12,674 nt of DNA, taken from contig JAUZOB010000066.1 in NCBI GenBank assembly GCA_030706665.1, positions 1-12,674 of the forward strand, in the 5' to 3' direction. Shown here in pieces: positions 6,734-12,674 of the stretch (positions are counted from its first letter, which is position 1; the number at the start of each line of letters is the position of its first letter). The notes below the pieces were generated by a model. The model did no database searches. It was given only the letters and a program-made list of their open reading frames with translations, and had not been told where the DNA came from. The stretch is from Bacteroidota bacterium. Lineage in GTDB: Bacteria; Bacteroidota; Bacteroidia; Bacteroidales; Prolixibacteraceae. Position numbers and translations under genes: made by a program.

Positions 6734-8449
6734 ATGGATCGGAAGAGTTTCTTTAAACACATGGCATTGAGCGGAGGCGCAGTCATTTCTGCTTCCGTTC
6801 TCGGAATTCCAAATTCTGTATCTGCTGCATCGGGAAAAAAGACAACCTGGAACGATCAACTAAAACGATCGGCAGATGTAGTAATTGTTGGAGGAGGATT
6901 AGGTGGTTGTGCTGCAGCTTTAGCTTCGTTACGGAATAACCTTACGGTTATTCTAACAGAAGAAACCGATTGGATCGGAGGACAAATCACCCAACAAGGA
7001 GTGCCTCCGGACGAACATCCCTGGATAGAAACACATGGCGCCACTCGTTTATATCGCGACTTCAGGAATGCCATACGTCAATATTACATCCGTAATTATC
7101 CACTGACCGAAGATGCCAAAGCCAGGCCTTATCTGAATCCGGGAGATGGATCTGTCTCTAAATTATGCCATGAACCTCGCGTTGCCCTCGCTGTTCTTAA
7201 CGAGATGCTCGCACCTTATATCAGTAACGGAAAATTGTGCTTATTACCGGAACACAAGATCCATAGTGCAACATTAGATGGGAATAGAGTTAAAAGTTTA
7301 AAAGTAATAGATCTCAGGACAAAGAATTTAGTAGAATTAACAGCTCCCTATTTTGTTGATGCCACTGAATTAGGCGACCTGCTTCCCATAACAGAAACTG
7401 AATTTGTTACAGGAACAGAATCCCGTTCTGAGACCGGAGAACTTCACGCACCTGAAAAAGCAAATCATGAAAACAATCAGTCTTTTACGGTTTGCTTCGC
7501 CATGGATTACGTTCCCGGAGAAAATCACATCATTGAAAAACCCCATGATTATGAATTCTGGAGGAACTACATTCCGAAAATGACTCCACAATGGCCCGGT
7601 AAATTACTGGATCTGCAATACAGCAACCCTTCCACTCTTCAGCCCAAACAGCTGGGATTTCATCCGGAGGGCATTCGTACCGGTTCTTTGTTTAATTTAT
7701 GGAACTACAGACGAATTATCAACCGGAATAACTTTACTCCGGGATTCTATCCCGGCGACATTACGATTGTAAACTGGCCACAGAATGATTATATGTTAGG
7801 GAATCTGATTGGTGCAACTCCTAAAGATTTTGAAAAACATGTCAACCATGCCAAACAGCTGAGTCTGTCGCTCCTATATTGGTTACAGACAGAAGCTCCC
7901 CGACCGGACAACGGGAAAGGATGGCCCGGCATTCGTTTACGTCGCGATATATTAGGGACTGAAGACGGATTGGCAAAATATCCCTATATCCGTGAATCAC
8001 GCCGTATAAAAGCAGCTTTTACAGTTACGGAACAGCACGTTGGAAAAGAAAGCAGAGCACTTGTTACCGGAGACAAGAATGTAAAGTTAGCTGCTGACTT
8101 CTTCGATAGTGTAGGCATTGGTTATTACCATATAGACATACACCCGGACTGCGGAGGAAATAACTATATCGATTTTGATTCGCTGCCATTTCAAATTCCT
8201 TTGGGAGCCCTATTGCCAATAAGAATGGAAAATTTACTCCCGGCTAATAAAAATATAGGCACAACACATATCACCAATGGCTGTTACCGACTTCATCCTG
8301 TAGAATGGAACATCGGCGAATCGGTTGGAATGTTGGTTACTTATGCCCTTACCAAGAAAGTGATCCCTAAACAAGTCCGGGAACAAAAAGAAATGCTGGA
8401 AGAATTCCAACAAATGATCCGTTCTCAGGGAATTGAGACTCACTGGTAA
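6734..8449 (+). CDS. Exported FAD-dependent oxidoreductase (FAD_oxidored family)
   Basis: A 571-aa flavoprotein of the FAD_oxidored type often found in Bacteroidota carbohydrate clusters and often annotated simply as FAD-dependent oxidoreductase. The start ATG 6734 follows an AAAGG stretch and opens a signal peptide of about 31 residues (cleavage near VSA/AS). Its n-region DRKSFFKH resembles a Tat motif with the second arginine replaced by lysine, so Tat or Sec export is unresolved. The FAD-binding Rossmann motif is VVIVGGGLGG at 49-58, with TEE at 75-77 ending the second strand. WIGGQITQQG (80-89) and ETHGATRLY follow. The C-terminal part has IPLGALLPI, ENLLPANKNIGTTH and WNIGESVGM (about 525-533), which normally completes the flavin pocket. 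The substrate is unknown. Its place 20 nt after GH97 suggests oxidation of a sugar or polyol derived from the glycan (inference). Confidence 0.88.
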   Translation: MDRKSFFKHMALSGGAVISASVLGIPNSVSAASGKKTTWNDQLKRSADVVIVGGGLGGCAAALASLRNNLTVILTEETDWIGGQITQQGVPPDEHPWIETHGATRLYRDFRNAIRQYYIRNYPLTEDAKARPYLNPGDGSVSKLCHEPRVALAVLNEMLAPYISNGKLCLLPEHKIHSATLDGNRVKSLKVIDLRTKNLVELTAPYFVDATELGDLLPITETEFVTGTESRSETGELHAPEKANHENNQSFTVCFAMDYVPGENHIIEKPHDYEFWRNYIPKMTPQWPGKLLDLQYSNPSTLQPKQLGFHPEGIRTGSLFNLWNYRRIINRNNFTPGFYPGDITIVNWPQNDYMLGNLIGATPKDFEKHVNHAKQLSLSLLYWLQTEAPRPDNGKGWPGIRLRRDILGTEDGLAKYPYIRESRRIKAAFTVTEQHVGKESRALVTGDKNVKLAADFFDSVGIGYYHIDIHPDCGGNNYIDFDSLPFQIPLGALLPIRMENLLPANKNIGTTHITNGCYRLHPVEWNIGESVGMLVTYALTKKVIPKQVREQKEMLEEFQQMIRSQGIETHW

Positions 8450-8587
8450 CTAAAAAACAAATATACGCAAGGTATTTATACATACGTTTCATGTAATCTG
8501 GAATGCCCTTTATTAAAAATCTGAATTAAACCTGACAAACCATATACACGATTATCGCATAATTGTTAAATCATTTCAAACAACCCT
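8450..8587. other. 138-nt intergenic gap, possible operon break
   Basis: This gap is several times longer than those upstream (17-39 nt) and may mark a change in transcription unit. I see no strong hairpin with a T tract, so no intrinsic terminator is called. TACGTTTC at 8486-8493 matches the Bacteroides -7 consensus TAnnTTTG at seven of eight positions, but no TTTG lies at the expected distance upstream, so I do not call a promoter. No small ORF with a convincing start is visible. Confidence 0.4.
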
Positions 8588-9700
8588 ATGAATCTTAAAA
8601 TAATTGTGAATGTTCTCGGCTTATCGATTGTGCTCCTATTTTCATGTTGTACAATCTCTTGTAGTCAGAGCAAATCGGATGATGTTAAACCAATCATTCC
8701 TCCCAAATACGAGTCGACTAATCCTATCAGCGATTTAGTATTAATTTACGACGGTGGAGGACAGCGCCTTCCCTGGACTACAACCAGAATCAGGCCCTAT
8801 GTTTATCGTGAGAATAACGGAAAAACAGAATGGTTATTCGATGGATACTTATTCCTTGAAATCTTTGACAGTGTTACCGACTATGAATATTATCCCGGAT
8901 TTAACAGGAAAGAAGCAGGGAAAGAACAATGGCAATCATTGATCGATACATACTTCTCAAGCCAAAGGAGCTTTGATGCATTGGAGACCGTTCTCGAAGA
9001 GCGTGCACAAAAAGGTAACGTTCCGGATCGTAAAAGGAAAGTCGTAGTCAGTATCCCAACTCCTATTAACGGATTTACTGAATGGGGAAGCATCGATGGC
9101 AAAGCTCTCGACTTTAACAATGTAAACGATCAGGTAAGAGCTGAACAATGGTTTATTGACGAAGTACTCAAAAGATGGCAGGAGAAAAATTATAAACATC
9201 TCGCACTAGCCGGATTTTACTGGGTGGATGAAAATTCAAACAATTATACCAATGCGATTGCCCTGACTAAAAACTATCTAGCTTCAAAAGGTTTTAAGTT
9301 ACATTGGATCCCTTATTGGAACGCTATAGGAGGGGATAAATGGAATACTCTCGGATTCGACTATGCTTACCTTCAACCCAATTATTTCTTCACCCTATCG
9401 ATCCCTTATCAGCGTCTCCCGGATGCATGCAATTTTGCCAGCATACATAACATGGGATTAGAAATGGAATTTGACGGACGTGTCACTCAATCATCCTATA
9501 GAGAGCGCTTTTATAGTTATATCCAGGCATTTTCCAATAGTAAGGTATGGGATTTAAAGCCGGTAGCTTATTATGAAGGAGGCGGAGCATGGTACACCAT
9601 GGCCACCTCTTCTGATGTTGAATTACAAAAAATGTACAAAAAGTTGGCAGATATAATTGTCGATCGCCAAAAGAGAGCCGACGAACGTTCAAAAAAATAA
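8588..9700 (+). CDS. DUF4855-family surface lipoprotein
   Basis: A 370-aa lipoprotein that I recognise as a DUF4855 protein, a family of uncharacterised TIM-barrel-like proteins from Bacteroidota and Firmicutes. The signal ends at LFSC (Cys20) or TISC (Cys25); CSQSKSDD after Cys25 carries the acidic pair typical of surface lipoproteins. Blocks are LVLIYDGGGQRLPW (50-63), DGYLFLEI (85-92), VVVSIPTP (152-159), LAGFYWVDEN (207-216), LHWIPYWNAIG (238-248), FDYAYLQPNYFF (257-268), MGLEMEFDGRV (289-299) and KPVAYYEGGG (324-333). Candidate acidic residues are Glu215, Glu292, Glu294, Asp296 and Glu330. Each has a counterpart in the tandem paralogs upstream. The last 25 residues are helical and charged. 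A role as a glycosidase or glycan-binding protein is inferred from context and fold only. It is 138 nt from the oxidoreductase gene and 255 nt from the next gene. Confidence 0.88.
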   Translation: MNLKIIVNVLGLSIVLLFSCCTISCSQSKSDDVKPIIPPKYESTNPISDLVLIYDGGGQRLPWTTTRIRPYVYRENNGKTEWLFDGYLFLEIFDSVTDYEYYPGFNRKEAGKEQWQSLIDTYFSSQRSFDALETVLEERAQKGNVPDRKRKVVVSIPTPINGFTEWGSIDGKALDFNNVNDQVRAEQWFIDEVLKRWQEKNYKHLALAGFYWVDENSNNYTNAIALTKNYLASKGFKLHWIPYWNAIGGDKWNTLGFDYAYLQPNYFFTLSIPYQRLPDACNFASIHNMGLEMEFDGRVTQSSYRERFYSYIQAFSNSKVWDLKPVAYYEGGGAWYTMATSSDVELQKMYKKLADIIVDRQKRADERSKK

Positions 9701-9778
9701 ATATTTAGAGACTGTCTGAAAATCTGATTATTGACAACTTGCATTTATAGATTATATCACAGGCCATTAATGTTTCAA

Positions 9779-9811
9779 TTTGTTGAAAATTCCGAAAAGA
9801 ATTTAAAGTTG
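9779..9811 (+). promoter_or_regulatory. Possible Bacteroides-type promoter upstream of the barrel-protein gene
   Basis: TTTG at 9779-9782 is followed after 21 nt by TAAAGTTG at 9804-9811, which matches the Bacteroidota -7 element TAnnTTTG at seven of eight positions. It lies in the 255-nt gap at 9701-9955, the longest in the window, and would give a leader of roughly 140 nt before ATG 9956. Such near matches occur by chance in AT-rich DNA, so this is only a candidate. Confidence 0.25.
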
Positions 9812-9909
9812 CTTCAAATGAAACCTTATCTAATCTGTAAGTTGATCAGAATTCAATCCGTTTATTCATACAGTTTCTTCTTGCTCCCGCATTGTGAACA
9901 ATGATAAAT

Positions 9910-9931
9910 GTTCTCAGGGATATCTCAGAAC
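9910..9931. repeat. Imperfect 8-bp inverted repeat 25 nt before a start codon
   Basis: GTTCTCAG (9910-9917) and CTCAGAAC (9924-9931) pair at seven of eight positions with a single C-C mismatch, around the 6-nt centre GGATAT. It lies just upstream of ATG 9956. It could be an operator half-site pair or a small leader hairpin affecting translation. It also contains most of the codons that follow the alternative ATG at 9908, which I reject as a start. Chance occurrence is quite possible. Confidence 0.3.
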
Positions 9932-9955
9932 TTTCAATTTATAACGTCAAAAAAC

Positions 9956-12190
9956 ATGAAACAGTACCTTTATTCCGTTCTCATATTTGCCTTGACCCTG
10001 ACAAATCTCAATATTGCCTCAGCAAAAGAGAGGAAAGCGGCACCTAAAGAAATCGTAATTGAAAACGCTGAAATGCGGTTAGTACTAAGTTCTAATGGGA
10101 AAGCGATCAGCTTAAAGCATAAACCCACCGGACAAGAATGTTTAGAGAAAGGGGCCAATGTTCCACTTTGTTCAATAACAGAATATCGTCCATACGATAA
10201 CGAATATTTCCTGACCTTCCCGGCAAAACAGAAAATACTTGCTTCCGACACTATTTATCGCGTCGGTGATGAATTAAAAGTAGGATTTGAATTCTCTGCT
10301 TACACTGCAACCATTAAATTGAATATTACAGATAGCTATATCGGATTTAAACTTAGCGGTTTAGATTATAAAATTGAAGCATTCGGAGAAAAAAGAAGAA
10401 CTGAAATAGATGAATTTACACTACTTCAGCTTCCTGTACAAAAACGCAAATATTTTGGAGAATGGCTAAATGTCGTTTGGGATAATAAAGTTGCGGTCAA
10501 TGTACTTGCAACCGATCCGTATGCAAAAATTGACGGATTCAAGGAAGATCGGTATATAAAGCTGAGTGCCGGGATGGAAAACAATGTTAAGTTAATGGGA
10601 GTCGGCGCTGCATTGATTACGACCTCTACCAATAAATTACTGGATCGCATTGATCAGTTAGAGAAAGACTATAATCTTCCCCGAGGGGTTGAAAGTCGCA
10701 GATGCGAAGCCTACAAATACTCTTATTACGAACTTCGTGATGTAACTCCTCAAAACATAGACGAACATATTGCCTATGCGAAACAGGGAGGATTTCACAT
10801 GATAGTAATATATTATCCTGATTTTGCTACTTCCATGGGGCATTTCCCCTGGAATTCAAAATATCCAAATGGAATGGCAGACTTACAAACGATTACACGT
10901 AAGATTAAAGAAGCCGGAATGATTCCAGGTTTTCATATTCATTATTCCAAAGCTGCCAAAGATGATCCTTACGTCAGTCCTATTCCGGACCCTCGTCTAA
11001 ACCTGGTACGGACGTTCACACTACGTGAATCGATCGATTCTCACTCAACCGTAATTCCGGTTGAAGAAAATCCTGAAAACTGTACTCTTGATGACGAAAG
11101 GCGTTTCCTGAAAATAGGAAATGAATTAATAACCTATCAAAATTACACGACCACTCCACCCTACCAATTCACCGGGTGCAAAAGAGGTGAACTTAATTCG
11201 AAAATTTCGTCTTTTGAAAAGGGATTCAAATTGGGATTATTAGATGTTGATACCTGGCCTCTGTTTATTCGATTCGATCAAAACACCAGCATCCAACAGG
11301 AAGTTGCAGAAAGACTCGGGGAGATTTATTCCAAAGCGGGATTCCAATTCGTGTATTTTGACGGAGCAGAAGACGTACACCCACCCTATTGGTATAATGT
11401 ATCCAAATCGCAACTTATTGTTTATAATTGTTTAAAACCTGCTCCTCTCCTTTCAGAAGGTGCCTTAAAGTCACATTTCGGATGGCATATTCTGACCCGT
11501 GCAAATGCTTTCGACTTGTACCGTCCTGAATATATTCGTCCTGCCACTAAAAAGTATCCTGCTTATGATGCCAGGTATATTGCACAGGATTTTACATCGA
11601 TCAACTTCGGATGGAATAATTATCTGGCTCCAAGCAATGTCACAATTGGCATGCAGCCCGATATGTACGAATATATCTGTAGCCGTGGAGCTGCATGGGA
11701 TTGTCCGATTGCCTTGATGGGTAAATTAAATCACATAAAAGAGCATCCCCGAACTAAAGACAATTTTGAGGTGATCCGAAACTGGGAAGAAGCCCGTATT
11801 CAGAACTTCTTTACCGAAAAGCAAAAAGAAGAACTTAAAAATCTTGATCAGGAACATATCTTACTAAAAAACGAAACAGGAAAATTTGAATTACACCCCT
11901 ATCGCCAAATCACATTAGGGAATGATTCTTCTTCCGTCATTCGTTCATTTATTTTCAGACGAGACAACAAAACATATGTAGTATATTGGCATAGCAGAGG
12001 CGAAGCAAAAATTGAACTGCCCTTGGGGAAACAGAAGATTCAGCTGTTTGAAACAAACTGGAAAGAGATCCCTGTTCCGGATAATAACGGGAAAGTGATC
12101 ATTCCAGCCAACGACCGTCGATATCTGGTTTTTAATTTATCTCAAAAACGAGTCATTAACTTACTTCAAAACGCTAAAATTATTCAATAA
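9956..12190 (+). CDS. Secreted multi-domain glycoside hydrolase-like barrel protein (unclassified)
   Basis: A 744-aa exported protein that I cannot assign to a GH family. ATG 9956 is preferred over ATG 9908 because it opens a clean signal peptide (MKQYLYSVLIF to ASA, cleavage at Ala23/Lys24). Residues about 30-235 look like an N-terminal beta-sandwich of the kind that precedes GH36- or GH31-like barrels (IENAEMRLVLSSNGKAISL). Residues about 255-600 look like a TIM barrel: HMIVIYYPDF, MIPGFHIHYS, FIRFDQNTS, GFQFVYFDGAED, LTRANAFD and ITLG-type ends. Asp469, Glu472 and Asp473 in FDGAED are candidate catalytic residues. A separate beta module is inserted at about 355-425 (FLKIGNELITY, FTGCKRG); it resembles small modules seen in phage and tail-type proteins. 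Residues about 640-730 form a C-terminal beta domain. Context suggests action on the same glycan. Carbohydrate activity is inferred. Confidence 0.8.
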   Translation: MKQYLYSVLIFALTLTNLNIASAKERKAAPKEIVIENAEMRLVLSSNGKAISLKHKPTGQECLEKGANVPLCSITEYRPYDNEYFLTFPAKQKILASDTIYRVGDELKVGFEFSAYTATIKLNITDSYIGFKLSGLDYKIEAFGEKRRTEIDEFTLLQLPVQKRKYFGEWLNVVWDNKVAVNVLATDPYAKIDGFKEDRYIKLSAGMENNVKLMGVGAALITTSTNKLLDRIDQLEKDYNLPRGVESRRCEAYKYSYYELRDVTPQNIDEHIAYAKQGGFHMIVIYYPDFATSMGHFPWNSKYPNGMADLQTITRKIKEAGMIPGFHIHYSKAAKDDPYVSPIPDPRLNLVRTFTLRESIDSHSTVIPVEENPENCTLDDERRFLKIGNELITYQNYTTTPPYQFTGCKRGELNSKISSFEKGFKLGLLDVDTWPLFIRFDQNTSIQQEVAERLGEIYSKAGFQFVYFDGAEDVHPPYWYNVSKSQLIVYNCLKPAPLLSEGALKSHFGWHILTRANAFDLYRPEYIRPATKKYPAYDARYIAQDFTSINFGWNNYLAPSNVTIGMQPDMYEYICSRGAAWDCPIALMGKLNHIKEHPRTKDNFEVIRNWEEARIQNFFTEKQKEELKNLDQEHILLKNETGKFELHPYRQITLGNDSSSVIRSFIFRRDNKTYVVYWHSRGEAKIELPLGKQKIQLFETNWKEIPVPDNNGKVIIPANDRRYLVFNLSQKRVINLLQNAKIIQ

Positions 12191-12406
12191 GCCAATCGTT
12201 ACTATCATTGTTTACTGGAATCAGTGTTATACTTAAAGAATTTATTGAAATTGTAATATTTCTATTCATCTCTTTGGCTTTCACTGTAACTTAGCAAAAC
12301 ATTGATCCTGATTTGTGACAATCATCAAAGTTTTTTGTAAGGATGAATACCGCAGATGGCTAAATGGAAAAGATATCAGAATCAAAAAATAAAAATATTT
12401 CAACGA
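12191..12406. other. 216-nt intergenic gap with no recognised element
   Basis: The stretch is AT-rich and holds no convincing ORF, strong hairpin, tRNA or complete TTTG/TAnnTTTG promoter pair. A short weak inverted repeat (GAAAT and ATTTC, around 12247-12262) is too small to call. The length suggests that the gene at 12407 may have its own promoter. Confidence 0.4.
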
Positions 12407-12674
12407 ATGAAACATTTATTCTCGATGGCTATAATTCTAGCCTTATCTACATTAACAATACTATCTTTTGGAAATCGGAAACCCGTTAAAAGCATTCAAA
12501 AAGCTAAAGTTTCTTTTACTGGTGCTCCCGGTGAAGTAAAATTAATAACTCTTGATCCCGGACATTTTCATGCATCTCTGGTGCAAAAAAATATGTACCC
12601 TCAGGTTAACCCTGATGTTTATGTTTATGCCCCTAAAAGTGCAGACCTGGGCGAACATTTAAAACGTATTGAAG
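12407..12674 (+). CDS. Putative Gfo/Idh/MocA-like oxidoreductase (5' part)
   Basis: The first 89 codons of a gene that continues beyond the window. ATG 12407 opens a signal peptide (MKHLF, hydrophobic core to about residue 22). The following VKLITLDPGHFHASLVQK and VNPDVYVYAPK, then HLKRIE, are characteristic of the Bacteroidota putative oxidoreductases related to Gfo/Idh/MocA that carry a dedicated C-terminal oxidoreductase domain. At the point where the usual NAD(P) loop GxGxxG would be, the sequence is DPGHFHAS (50-57), so cofactor binding is not of the textbook type. These proteins often sit in sugar-catabolic clusters with FAD oxidoreductases. The reaction and substrate are unknown; the rest of the gene is needed to see the catalytic lysine and the C-terminal domain. 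Confidence 0.8.
   Translation, partial: MKHLFSMAIILALSTLTILSFGNRKPVKSIQKAKVSFTGAPGEVKLITLDPGHFHASLVQKNMYPQVNPDVYVYAPKSADLGEHLKRIE

Noticed and set aside
8450..8587. Rho-independent terminator after the FAD oxidoreductase
   Set aside because: No GC-rich stem followed by T residues can be found in the gap.
9698..9707. TAAATATTTA palindrome after the DUF4855 gene
   Set aside because: It is an AT-only 10-bp palindrome without a loop or T tract, too weak to be a terminator.
9708..9720. GAGACTGTCTGAA, similar to the ends of some Bacteroidota insertion sequences
   Set aside because: No matching inverted copy, transposase or target duplication is seen nearby.
9731..9758. TTGACA followed by TATATC, like a sigma-70 promoter
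   Set aside because: The Bacteroidota primary sigma factor does not use the enteric -35/-10 consensus, and the -10 match is poor.
9908..9955. ATG 9908 as start of the barrel-protein gene
   Set aside because: It would place 16 unrelated residues ahead of a complete signal peptide that begins at ATG 9956.
1..12674. CRISPR array, tRNA, rRNA, transposase or phage genes
   Set aside because: No short regular direct repeats with spacers, tRNA-like cloverleaf, rRNA segment or mobile-element protein was recognised. The only large repeats are the protein-coding paralogs.

Overview
The window is a compact run of genes all on the + strand, from a member of the Bacteroidota (most likely Bacteroidales). 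This is inferred from AT-rich DNA, gene starts with almost no Shine-Dalgarno sequence, lipoprotein signals followed closely by acidic residues, and the enzyme families present (GH97, CE7 esterase with an N-terminal beta domain, DUF4855, FAD-dependent oxidoreductase, Bacteroidetes-type Gfo/Idh-like oxidoreductase). Every complete protein carries an export signal, so the region looks like part of a polysaccharide utilisation locus or similar glycan-degradation cluster. No SusC/SusD pair, regulator or transporter lies inside the window.

Region 1 (1-4745) holds four paralogous genes of one family: a 3' fragment at 1-286, then 350-1357, 1417-2421 and 3783-4745. A CE7-type acetyl-ester hydrolase (2439-3743) is inserted between the third and fourth copies. 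The paralogs are about 320-335 aa and look like small TIM-barrel proteins. I find the same motif skeleton in them as in the DUF4855 lipoprotein encoded at 8588-9700, so I read them as a divergent branch of that superfamily. Copy 4 lacks an acidic residue present in all the others. A perfect 13-bp hairpin overlaps the stop codon of copy 2.

Region 2 (4779-8449) holds a GH97 enzyme with the retaining (alpha-galactosidase-type) catalytic residues, then an exported FAD-dependent oxidoreductase. Gaps from 2421 to 6734 are 17-39 nt, so genes from at least the second paralog through the oxidoreductase are probably one operon.

Region 3 (8450-12674) has looser spacing (138, 255 and 216 nt). It holds the DUF4855 lipoprotein, a 744-aa multi-domain glycosidase-like barrel protein with a small inserted beta module, and the start of a Gfo/Idh/MocA-like oxidoreductase that runs off the window.

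Working model (inference): the surface lipoproteins and secreted barrel proteins attack or bind an acetylated glycan, the CE7 enzyme removes acetyl groups, GH97 trims alpha-linked (probably galactosyl-type) side groups, and the two oxidoreductases act on released sugars, possibly through an oxidative route. The substrate cannot be named from this sequence. The expanded, uncharacterised DUF4855-like family is the most likely novel element.
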